Shown in pieces: positions 11,365 through 22,200 of a stretch of DNA of 44,835 bases. This DNA comes from Gonium pectorale. Its lineage: Eukaryota; Chlorophyta; Chlorophyceae; Chlamydomonadales; Volvocaceae. Position 1 is the first letter of the stretch; every line of letters begins with the position of its first letter. The stretch covers positions 8,930-53,764 of the forward strand of contig LSYV01000028.1 of assembly GCA_001584585.1 (NCBI GenBank), read 5' to 3'. A program made the position numbers and the translations under genes. The notes under the pieces were generated by a model that ran no database searches, was not told the DNA's origin, and was given only the letters and a program-made list of their open reading frames with translations.

Positions 11365-14300
11365 ATGACAGCGGTGGCTCCAATGCTGCCCGGGCAGGCG
11401 ATTCGCACGCCCGGGAGTATTTGGGCAAAAGCAATTGAAACGGCAAACGAGGAGCGGAAAAAGCCAGGTACCCGCTGTAGGCAATAGCGGGGCATGTTCA
11501 CATGACACTTATAGCGCTGCTACAAGCGTGATTTTGACGTGTTTCGCCTCTGCAAAGCTTTGCCTATTGCCTGGCTATGTTGTAAACCCGCAGGGGCGGA
11601 GGGCCGTGGCGACGCATTCTGCTATTTCGTGGGCTCCCGAGCAGCGGGGAAAAGCACGCTGCTCAACCGCTTCTTGTATCCCACAAGAGTGAGTCGCTCT
11701 GGCGAAATGCCTTTCTAAAGAGTGACGGGCCAAATACCCGTGCCCCTAGCACTATGGCCAGCCAGGCGTGTTTGTATACGGGGTGCCATCCACAGCGGCT
11801 CCTAGCTACTCCCAGCCAGCTTTCTACATCCTATCAGACCTGTCCAACTTGTGAACGAAGCGGTCCTGCTGAACCACCGCACCACGCTTGCGTCGCCAGC
11901 CAGCCTCCACTGGGCGCTGTGTCCTTATCCCGTGCCCCAGCAACTTCAAACGCGACCTCAGCGGCGATCCCTTAAGCAGCCTGTAGCCCTCTCGTTTACA
12001 CGCTTCCAGGTTCTCACCACGCTATCCTCCCGGCCTTCAACTTTCCTTCCCTGTCGCCCATGCCACGCCGCAGGCTGAGGTGCCCAAACCCTCGGAGGGC
12101 ATTGAATACACGTACGCACGCAAGCCGGCGGCGTTCGACCACGAAAAGAAAGACTTGGCGCATATATGGGAGGTGGGCGGCAGCCAGGAGTTTGCGGAGG
12201 AGATTGCCAGCTCGGACCAGCTCTTCCTCACAGCAAAGCAGGTGGGCAGCGAGCAGGGTGCAGACGATGTGGAGCATGGGGAGAAGAGGGGACGCGACGG
12301 GAGAGGGGTGGCATGAGCATGCAACGGGACGTGGCGACGGAAGTGTGCCTCACTTCACAACTAGGCTGCCAAAGAACGACAACGCGGTCCGGCGGGAGGG
12401 ACACCGCCAAATTGGCCCATGGACAGTTTAGGCGTGCCTTGGGATAGGATCATATCGCAGACCGACATCTGCATGCGTGCACCAACGGCGTCTGCGCCAG
12501 TCGTATCTCCCTGGGCGTGAAGCCGTCTTTGGCAGTGCACGGCATCACCCGGTTCTTACGGTGCGGCGTGCGCTGACAGGAAGGCTGCCAGGTAGACATC
12601 ACAGGGACCTGCCCCATGGTGTGCCGGCCGGGTAACGGGACTTGAGCAGCCGCTGGACATACGGCCGTGTCCAGAGCCCTCGGACGTCCTGCTGGCTGCC
12701 GGCAGCGTGGCGGGTGGTCGGGTTTCGACAATGTGCAGATGGGGGCGCACTGTGCAGCCATCGTCTCGGATATGGGGGACGACCCGCAGACGGGTGGGCG
12801 GACGGGCTCCAAGGGGGAAAGAGGTGCCATCCAAGGCGGTGGTATTCGTGAGATGGGGCAGCTGCCGGGCATGGGCCGCTCCGGTGACACGTGGAGGGTT
12901 GGACGGCATACGTGAGCCGCTGACGCTGTGGCAAAGCGCAGGGTGGGCGGGGCACAGCTTGGCGTAGGAGGAGCATTTGTTTTTGGGGAAGAGCGTCTAA
13001 GGGGGTTCGGGCATGGGAATCACGAAGGCGGGGAAGGGGACGCTGCACGGCTTTGCTGGGAACGGGCTGGTTGGGGCGTTGGGAGAGGCCTGACAGGCTG
13101 CTGAGAGATGTAAGGGCAGCTTCGGTTGTCCAGTAGCTCTCCTGCCCGCTGCAAGGGTTGTTACCTGGAGTACACTGCGGGCCACGAACCCATCTTAGGC
13201 ACCCCGCATCTCACGCCACCATCCAATCCCGCGCACAACGCCTTGCCCTTCTTCTTACTTGCCCGCCCTTCCTTAGCCCCCGCCCGCGCAAGCCATACCA
13301 GGCAAGGTGGTAGTTGTGCTTGGCCTCACAAAGCCCCGTCACCGTACGCTCCCCTTCCCGTTCGCCTCACATCGTCAACGGCAGGACCCTTCAATCATGC
13401 CCTTTTGCCCTTGCCTCCCTCGACCTGAAACCTATACCCAGGTCACGACGGGCGTGGTGGTGATTGTGGTCGACCTGGGGGACCCCGCCTCCGTGCTGCC
13501 GACGCTGGCATACTGGATCGAGGCCGTCAAGCGCAAGCTGGCGTCAACGTATGAGAAGTTTGAGAAGAAGGGCCTGCAGCTGCCCGAACAGCTGCGCCAG
13601 CGCGCCAAGTCCAAGCTGTACTCGGCGAACGAGGACAAGGACGCCGTCTACCACAGCGGCATATCGCTCGTCATCGCGGCCGCAAAGTACGACACCTTCC
13701 GTACGCAGGACCCCGAGGTCAAGAAGGTCATGTCCAGGTGCGTTCCGCCGCCGGGCGCTGGGTCCAAACGTTCGAACCCGGACTGGACTGGCAAAAAGGC
13801 AGTGGGGACCGCCACCCTCAGCGGTAGTGCGGAACAGCATGTCACATCGGCATGCAGGATGTCAGCTGATTGGGGCATTGGTTCCCCAGGTTCGGCTCGG
13901 CGTCGCAGCCATGGCCGCGGTAGCCGGTCTCCACTGGTGTCACTTCCCCCCTGACTCCTTGGACCCACGGCCTGGGCTATAACCCCTGCTGGCAACCCAG
14001 CAATTTCGTCTAGATTGCCACGAATCACAGGTTCTTTTCTGTTGTTATGTGTTACACTCGCTATTTACAAGTATCAAACCAATACGAGCCGGTGTGTGGC
14101 GTACTGTTCGGAGCTCCGTCTTATGCTCCCGTCCTCTATGGGACCTCCCACAGAGTGCTCCGCTACATCGCGCACGCGAACGGCGCCTTCCTCTGCTACC
14201 TGTCTGGGTTGCACGGCGGCTCCAGCGACGGCAGCGGCGCTGAGGACGCGGCGCTGCTGGACAACTTCACTCGCCTCATGAACCACCTCATCTTCACCGG

Positions 14301-15765
14301 CCTCGAGAAGAAGCCGTGAGTTGGAAGAGGCGCCCAGATGCTGGGTTTGGGAGTTGTGAGCGTGCCGTTGGCGATACGCAGAAGGCCCGGCAGGGAGTAG
14401 GATCATGGGCCGTGTCGGTGCGCTTCTGAGTTAGGGCACATGCTGCAGCTAATATTAAGGGAAAAAGGGGGAACCACGGGTCGCCGAGGGGAAGCGACTA
14501 GGTGGGATGTGGATCCCCAATCGTTGCTAGCGGTCTTGGTTAGCGGGAGCGTGGGAGTAGCTTGACCTCCGTCTTCCCACGCGCAGTGTGCTCAAGATGC
14601 AGCCCCAGACGGACCACAACGGGCCCATCATGGTGCCGGCCGGCAGCGACGCGTTCAGGTCCATCGGCCGCCCGCGCGGCGGCTCGGCGGAGGGCAGCGT
14701 GGATACGGGGCTGGCCGAGTGGCGTGAGCTGTTCGAGAAAATGTTCCCAGGTGGGGTGTGCGCCGGATATAACCCGGGCACTGCAAACAACCAAGAGGCT
14801 CACTGCTTTGGTGGACTTGCGGAAGCGCGGGTCGGCGCAACGCCCGGAGACTTCAGTATACGGGTACTGGCACCTAACCACCGGCGACTCAGATCCGCAA
14901 GCCTTTCCCACGTTGTACGATGGGTACACAGAGGCGGACTGCATCCCCGCAACGAACTTGGAAGTTATCCTGCCCGCTGTCGCCGCTGCTTCGCCCGCGT
15001 CTGCGCAGGGGTTCGCGAGAAGGAGGCCAAAATGTCGTCCAAGGGAGCCAAGTTCGTCATTCCCGACCAGTACAAGGAGGAGGGTGAGCGGGACATGGCA
15101 GAGGGCGCCGGGTGGGCAGCGCAGAGTGGCTTCACCACGAAATTGGATGTAGCGCACGCCTAGATGGCACGCACAGACCCTCAGCCCGTACAGCCCCTGT
15201 GGGGAGCTTGTAATCTGCATCTCTAAGGCCAGTCGTCGTCTTATAGCCGATGCACCTCCACCCGCACAATGTGGCCCTTTCCTCGCACATACATACCAGG
15301 CAACTTGCTCGCTTCCTATGCGCCTGTGCTGTATTCCTGCAAGGTTTGTGCCAAGCCTTCGCACTCCCGAAATGCAGAGGTGGACGCGGTCCGGCAGCGC
15401 AAGCTGCTGGATCTGGAGAACTTCCGCAAGGAACAGGTGGCGGCGGCGGAGGCGGCCAAGAAGAAGGCGCTCATGGCCAAGGCGCAGGCTGCGGTGCGTT
15501 GGTTCCTGCCATGCTTGGGGCGTGTGTCGCTTGCATGTACATGGCGCATTCGTATAGCATTGCCTGGACCAGGCGGCTCGTTGGGGCACCCCGTTGAAAG
15601 GAACGCAACCAATGTGACGCACTGCAGGACGCGGCTGCGGCCAAGAAGGCGGGTGCAGCGGCAGGCGGCGCGCCAGCCAAGAAGGCGGCCGCGGGCGCAA
15701 AGGCGGGAGATCCCGCCAAGAAGCCGTCCAAGCCGCGCCCCTCCGCAGCTGGTGCTGCATCTTAA
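11365..15765 (+). CDS. D1bLIC: Cytoplasmic dynein-2 light intermediate chain (D1bLIC / DYNC2LI1), 9 exons, 438 aa
   Basis: Light intermediate chain of the retrograde intraflagellar-transport dynein; it binds the dynein-2 heavy chain and acts in the cilium and at its base. Exons are 11365-11467, 11594-11688, 12074-12241, 13442-13737, 14154-14315, 14587-14750, 15009-15083, 15378-15493 and 15628-15765. Every junction is GT-AG and keeps frame. Exon 1 reads [17 protein letters not shown], like the family N-terminus. Residues 48-55 form a P-loop (GSRAAGKS). [33 protein letters not shown] and [16 protein letters not shown] follow the DYNC2LI1 order. [20 protein letters not shown] forms the C-terminal helix. 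The Lys/Ala-rich tail (AKKAGAAAG...[10 protein letters not shown]) is low complexity. Length is close to the ~430 aa known for the Chlamydomonas protein. Intron 3 is 1.2 kb. I did not see a TGTAA poly(A) signal close to the stop. Confidence 0.95.
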
Positions 15766-17500
15766 GAGGCTCACCGCGGCCGTTGTTGGTAGCCGTCGTC
15801 GGCAGCGCCTGGGAGTGCGCAGCTGCGACGTGGGCGCGGCGTCGCGAAGGTCCGCCGTGGGATGGCGGCAACTTTGAGCAGCTTCAACACCGTATGCGCC
15901 CGGACGGACTAGCAAGGAGCGCGTCCCGGGCGACGGCGAACGCGAAGCGCAGGTCGCGGCATCGGATTGCATGAGGCATGCGGACACTTCTTCACATTCA
16001 GGCGCATGGGTTTGGAGACAAAGAGCTTTCGTGCCTGCGGGGTGCGCCTGCGGTGCGCCGAGTGGCGTAAGATGCTCGATAGGGACGGCCTCGCATAAGG
16101 CCTTGGGTCCCTCGTGGAGGCCGGCGGAGGAGTTCTTGAATAATGCTGCGTGGCGAGCGATGCGCGGGCATGTTGGGCAATCAATCCGAGCCTTTTGTGG
16201 GGTACCGCTGTGACGGCCCGGGCGGGCGTCCTGACCCCGGCTCCAGGGCTGCCCTAAACGCTGATGTAGGCCGCTGTTGCCTGCGGTACAACGGAGTATC
16301 GCAGCGCTCTGCCCCCTGGGCGTTATAAGCCTTGGTGAACATGTACATATTTGGGGTGGTGTGTGTGGGCTGGCGTTTGGGGATGTGGCTGCAGCGTGGG
16401 TATAGGACCATTTGCATTCTTGCATTCTGACGCCCGGGCCGCCTACAAACGGCGCTGCAAGGTTCAGCGGAACGGTTTCGCAGTGCTGAGCGCGAGTTGG
16501 CAGGTCACCAATTGACAGGCATCTCGCAGATAGGCATGTATGTCTTACCTCTTGGCAGCCTTGCCGTCAGGCGCTTTGGATCCCTGCACAATCCGTCGTG
16601 AGTTCGTGACCTAGTAATGTTTCATTTGCGCGTCGTGTGCGCCGTGCTCCCCAGCCTCCTGGTGCTGCATGTGGGGCATGTTCTGGACAGGTAGGCGGCA
16701 GGGGTGGATAGGTAAGCAGATCCTGTCACGCAGCGGGTCCTACACGGTCCTACAACGACGCCATCACTTTCGCGCTTACGCTCGTCGTACGCGTTTTCTT
16801 TTCAACACAGCTCAACGCTCTGCTACCGTGCCCCGCCTCTTGATGACCTGCATGCAACAGCTGAGTACGCACATCTGAACAAAGACGACCCACTATTGCT
16901 TTCCGCATTCAGTTCGCAACACCAAATCGCTGGATGAGAGAGCATGGCTTAAAGGGTTGTTGATCCGTATCCAACACGCATGCTACAGGTTATGCGGGTG
17001 CCACGCAGGCTGGCAAGTCCATGGGCGGAACAATGTGGGACCTAAGACACCTGACGCCTCCATAGGCTCCAGAGTGTCTAGACATTGTGGAGATAGGCGT
17101 CGTGGGTAGGCCATAAGCTGACTGCAATCCTGGTGATGCTGGGACGCCAGTCCGGACCCCCGCATGTATCATTGCTGGCTGCACATGTCGACTTTGATGT
17201 GCCCAGCGGCACGCCCAGGCGAGAACGCCCCAAGCCTTCACTTGGTTCCTATACCAGAACCCGCCCCACCGAAACCCATCCCCACACATACTGGCTTCAG
17301 CCACAGCGCATTCCCCGGCGTCGGCGATACGCAGTTATATGCACGCGAAACACGTTGTACGGCTCGTCCAAGTCAAGAATGAGCATCGTCGTCTCGGCTT
17401 CAGACAGCATACCACTTCCGCTCAGGCTGATTACTGCCTCCACACTCTACACCCATTTCACTTTAGCTCGTTCCTTTTGCTTAAGACTGCACCTGAGCAA
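15766..17500. other. Intergenic between D1bLIC and LC7a
   Basis: Contains dispersed element copy 1 and must hold the D1bLIC 3' end and the LC7a promoter or 5' UTR. No further coding sequence was recognised. Confidence 0.6.
16746..16810 (+). repeat. Dispersed ~60 bp element, copy 1 (upstream of LC7a)
   Basis: Shares the core TTCGCGCTTACGCTCGTCGT and then GCGTTTTCTTTTCAACACA with copies at 34076-34137 and 35405-35471, all on the plus strand. Copy 1 and the 35405 copy also share TCCTACAACGACGCCATCA. Confidence 0.85.
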
Positions 17501-17818
17501 ATGGTCGACGTCGCCGCTGTCGACGAGACTTTCAAGCGGCTGCAAAGCCATAAAGGAGTACTAGGAATTATAGTTATCAACGCGGACGGCATTGCCATCC
17601 GCACGACCTTTGACAACGACTTGACGGTTCAGTACGCGGCCCTGGTCTCGCACTTCACTGTCAAGGCCCGCTCTGCGGTGAAGAAGCTGGACGGTGACAA
17701 CGACCTCAAGTTCCTACGGATACGCTCCAAAAAGCACGAGATTATGATTGCGCCGGAGTTCGAGAAGTCGCACGAATACTACCTAGTGGTGGTGCAGGAC
17801 CCGTCGAGAGACTCGTGA
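17501..17818 (+). CDS. LC7a: Roadblock/LC7-type dynein light chain (LC7a), 105 aa
   Basis: Small dynein light chain that dimerises on intermediate chains; the LC7a type is known in outer-arm and IFT dynein. The single uninterrupted reading frame shows the full roadblock fold order. It starts [19 protein letters not shown] and continues [47 protein letters not shown] and [10 protein letters not shown]. Length equals the usual ~100-105 aa. The Met at 17501 was chosen because homology begins within a few residues. The frame stays open for about 54 codons upstream, but that part shows no family similarity and is probably 5' UTR. The gene follows D1bLIC on the same strand after 1.7 kb. A TGTAA signal lies 553 bases after the stop. 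An upstream non-coding exon is possible. Confidence 0.93.
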   Translation: MVDVAAVDETFKRLQSHKGVLGIIVINADGIAIRTTFDNDLTVQYAALVSHFTVKARSAVKKLDGDNDLKFLRIRSKKHEIMIAPEFEKSHEYYLVVVQDPSRDS

Positions 17819-18088
17819 GGGTCCTGGGTGGGGTCGCCCCAAGAGACTCGTGTACATAGCGTTGAATGGAGCCACGCGGGATAGTGCTCCCCCGAGCTGA
17901 GGCGCTGTGCTACTAGCTGCTGGGGTAGACGTCTGAGAATGTGTGTTTGGGGGCTAGGGGTCGGGGCCTGCTAAGGGACTAAACAATGTCGGGTGTGGGG
18001 GTGGCTTCCTGTCTCGGTTCGGCTGTGTTTGGCCCCTTCGCATGTCTGCATGCCAGCAGAATCTATGCCAGATTCTTGTTACAGCTGA

Positions 18089-18182
18089 CTGGGGCTGACG
18101 GTGGAATGACCTCGTCTCGCGTTTGTGTTGGGGGTGGCTGACGGAGGAGTGACCTCGTTTCGCGTTCAGGTTGGTGGTGGCA
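18089..18182. repeat. Tandem repeat of about 46 bp, two copies
   Basis: GGCTGACGG(T/A)GGA is followed by TGACCTCGT(C/T)TCGCGTT and GTTGG in both copies. It lies in the probable 3' UTR of LC7a. Confidence 0.6.
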
Positions 18183-18370
18183 TAGTACGGGTCAACCTCA
18201 AAGGGAAAGTGACGCGGTCAACAGGCTACTGATGGTAATCAGCATGCGCGCTGCTGCCGGAGATGTACGCGCGGTATGAGCAACGTGTGTCGGCAGGGTG
18301 TGTAGTTTCTCGTGCCGGCAGGGCGCGGTTCGATGGCATCCCGGCAGTGACATCCTGAAGAGAGCGGACT

Positions 18371-18375
18371 TGTAA
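18371..18375 (+). promoter_or_regulatory. TGTAA polyadenylation signal of LC7a (candidate)
   Basis: TGTAA is the usual volvocine poly(A) signal. This is the first one I noticed after the LC7a stop, 553 bases downstream. Confidence 0.45.
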
Positions 18376-19202
18376 CATAGTCACTGTGCGAGCATTTGTC
18401 TCGGTATCATGGGGTAGGGACAGCTGGGGGCGTTAGTGACCTTGAGAGGCATGGGGATGTGCACGCTGTACAACGTGTGTGGGGCAAATGCGCCCTGTGA
18501 TGTGCGTGCGGCGGCAGGCAGGCAGGATTGCAGTGCATATGTAGGGACTTCAAAACGGTTCCGTAGAGGCCTTTCCACAGGGGCGACGGGGCTTCTTGCA
18601 TTCATGAATTTTTACGTGAACATGTCAAAATGTTCTGCTCACAGGAGTCGCCGGGGAGAGAGTTTGTCAATTTGGAAGTGTGATGGCATCCCCGCATGCC
18701 TGAACGGACCCGTCAGAACTGTCGCCGAAACGCTCTGAACTCCTCGCCTATAATGAGCGAAGCATTGTCAGAAGCTCTTTGCGTCCGCAACTTCGCTGCC
18801 CGCTAGAGGTAGTTGCCCACCGTGTCAAAGCGCTCGCTGCACGGCTTCGGACACCATGAAGTCGAGACTTTGATGGGGTCTATACTGTATCTAGGTGCAC
18901 AGCAGCTGAATTGTACCTAGCCAGAGCAGACCCCATAGGCAGGAGCGATGCTCGTTGTTTGCATACAGTACCTGGACTGTGCCTCAATCCGTGGAGCGAA
19001 GGGTGTTCGGCTTGCGTCCGTCCGAGCGTCCCGCGTAAGTCTCGTACCGCGTGAGTTCAGTCGCTTTGCTACTTGCCAATGCGCTGTTACGCCAACAGCA
19101 CTTTAAGAACAAAACGTGAGCTTGTGTGTAGGGAACTGAAGCCTCGTTATGACACCGCGAAACTTTGGCGTTGGGCGCTGAGAACCTGCGCCTTTCGCAA
19201 GC

Positions 19203-22200
19203 ATGAGGGGCTTCTTTTGCGCATGCTTTGGGCCTGCGCAGCCCAAGATCCCAGAGGAGTATTTAAGGCCACAGGGCCTGTACTCGCTCGAGCGCGTAGA
19301 CCTGAAGAAGCTGCGACGTCTCATTCGCAACCAGCAGCTTGCACCATGTGCTCCTGGAATTGAGGAACCGGGTCCAGGACAAGACGTAAGCGAGCCCAAA
19401 GCCCGTTGTCTCGGCATACCGTTTGCCTGAGCCCTGTCTCCTTACCCCTGCCAAACGCAGCTCGAAGAATGCCCAATCTGCTTCCTGCACTACCCCGTGC
19501 TCAACAGCTCTCTCTGCTGCCAGAAGCGAGTGTGCACCGAGTGCTTCCTGCAGGCGAGTGCTAACAGCAGTTTGGTCTCTGCATGATGCCGAATTTCATA
19601 ACAAGCACGGAATGCGACGTCGCGTTTTCAGGTGCAAACCAGCACGCCCCCGCATCAGTTCAGCGCTTGCCCGTTCTGCAAGGTCGCTCGCCCCACTGGA
19701 TACGTCGTCAAGGTGAGGGCAGGGAAATGTGTGTCGTGGCATGGGTTTTCGGCTCCTTTGCTGTCGGCGCATCCGACGTGTGCTCGGACCGCCCCGCAGC
19801 TCATCGGCGCAAGGACTGCGGAGGAAAAGGAGCAAGAACGCGTTGAAGAACAGAAGGTCATTGAGGCACGGATACGCGAGCGCGAGGTGCGTGTGTGATG
19901 TCCTAGCGGCCTGGGCCACGTGGCGGCCTGCGCCTTTGTCGCTGGGCAAAGACGGCATGGGTGCAGCCCCTACTACTGAAGATAAGGTTTTGGCGCTGGG
20001 GCTCTCGTCGACAGCCCACGCCAGTTCAGGCGCCGGGAGACACAACATGGAGGGGCGGTATGTGAATTGGGCGTCGTCCGAAGAGCACTGCCTGACTTTG
20101 GTTCGGGGGAATCGGGCGTCGTCCGAAGAGCGCTCCCTGACTTCGGTCCGGCTATCTGACTTCAATTGTGTTCAAGTTGCTTCTCCTGCCGCACAGGAGG
20201 AGCTGAGGAGGGATGAGGAGCGGGCACTGCAGCGGCAGCAGCAGCAACAGTCCCCTGGCCAAGGCGGCCAAGGTGGCGCCGCCGCCACTGCTGTCCAGCG
20301 GCCCCACAACAGCAGCGGCGCCGCGGCCGCAGCAGCGTCGGCCCTTGACCCCTACGGCGCCGCGGCGCCCGCTGGTCCGCGTCGCAGCGGCGCCACCGCA
20401 ACAACCCACAGCAACAGCCGCATTGGCGTCCACGGCGGTGGTGGCGGCGGCGGTGGCTCTCCTTCTACGGCCAGCTCAGGTCCTGCCGCTACGGCGGCGG
20501 TCTCCGGCGCCCACGTGCAGTCGGCATCCCATCGGACCCACGGGTCGGCGGACCGCTCACCTGGCGCGGGCGCCGCCGCTGCCGCCGATAGAGCGGCGGC
20601 CGCAGCTGGCAACGACGGCGCTGGCGCCTACATGCATCCTGCTTCCCACCGCCGAGCGACCCCCGCCGGGCCGATTGGGGACGCGGGCGGCGGCGTGGCA
20701 GGTCGGCACGGCGACGGTCGGGCGGAGCACGGCGGCCCGTACGAGGTACGCGTGCCATGCATGGGACGGTGCGGTGAGTATTATTCAGCTGCACGTTCGC
20801 ACAGCAGCATACAGCCCTACGGTGGCCCTTTCAGCAGTGCAGGAAGCCCGGGCGGGGCGGGGCGCGGGGGTGGCCCTTGCGCGTATTCATTCTTCCCTTG
20901 CTCCGGAACTCGGCCATCGCCCAGCAGTGCCCTGAACGGGCGTCTCCGAGGGGTGCCGGGGCTGCCCGCCTTCGCGACCTTCGACGTCCTGTCCAGGATC
21001 TATGCCCCCATCCTCGCCGTTGTCCGTGCCTCGTCCACGCGCATATTGTACCGCATTAGTCCTGACAGGGAGGCTGGCGCCGCGTGTCATCTCACGGGCT
21101 CTATCGGGTGGCCTGGTGGACCGGACCAGGAACCTCGCATGCTGTCCTGGGAGTCCACCGCGTCGTCAGCCCGTCCGTCCCACACCTACTTCCGTGACGT
21201 TCATGGGCAGGTTGACGGCTGACGCCCCCGATTGCCGCCGTGCGGTTGCCCCCTCGCCCTGGACGCCGCAGGCTGAGGACGGCGCGCACGGCGACGCTCG
21301 TGGCTACGGCGCCGGCCACCACCATCATCATCACCACCACCACCACGCACGGGGCCGGCAGGTTCGTTCGGCGGCTTGGGTAGCTGGTGCGTGGGCTTGG
21401 ACTGGCGGTTAGTGGTATGGTGCAGTGCTTGACGTGGCAAGTTCTGGCGCTGGGGTGTGCGGAGCGTTCTCTTCGGCGCGGGGAGCCGGTCCTGCCGCGC
21501 GACTAAAGCTTACGCGACTCACGCTGGCTTAAGCGGTGGCTTGTGCGATGGCTCCTGTAATGGTGGGAGAGCTGCCCGGGCATGGTCCTCACTCGACTGC
21601 ACGGCTTACATGGCCCGGCGGCGGCCGCGCGCCTCCCCAGAGTGTGCATGTGCAGGTTCCTTCCCGGCTGCGTGTCTGGGCACCTTAGGCCGTCCTGCAT
21701 CCTCGTTCCGCATCCCCATACGTCGGCATCATAAAAGGCCTTGACCCCGCCGGGTTACCGTGCAGCAGGCCGCCGGGCGTCGCTACCGCCTGACCGACTT
21801 CGTACCGGCAGGCGTGGTCGACATTGCGATGGGGCTGGACGACATTAACGACCTCATGGTGCGGCGTACGGACCCTCGGCTGGGATTCGTTGAGTTCCAT
21901 TGGTGGCCGGACACTGCTGTGTGTTCAAAGTGCGAATAACACATGTTCGCAAGCCCCCTGACCCTCCCCGCTCCTCCGCAGCTCGAGCAGGCGATGTACG
22001 AGTCCCTCGCCGCCGCCGCGGCGGCAGCACCGGATCACGGGCCGGCGGCTGCGCTGCGCGGCGGCGGCGACGCCGCCGCTGCCTTCCTGGCCCTGGCGCC
22101 GCACGAGCAGCTCCAGCTTGTCGGGAACGATGAGCAGCTGGCGGCGGCGCTGGCGGCAAGCCTCGCCGCCGACGGCGGCGGTGCCGTCGCCGCCGCAGCC

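Larger units (their letters stand above)
17819..19202. other. Intergenic between LC7a and the DA2-like gene
   Basis: LC7a 3' UTR with a tandem repeat and a TGTAA, then the DA2-like upstream region. No gene is supported. Confidence 0.6.

Noticed and set aside
13766..13786. tRNA T-loop-like GTTCGAACCC
   Set aside because: No acceptor stem, D-arm or anticodon arm could be formed around it, and it lies in an intron of D1bLIC.
14540..15871. 443-codon minus-strand frame
   Set aside because: Antisense to D1bLIC exons 6-9 and their introns; no recognisable motif.
21317..21346. His10 as a vector or expression-tag contamination
   Set aside because: It lies inside a spliced exon with mixed His codons and algal flanks; no vector sequence is seen.
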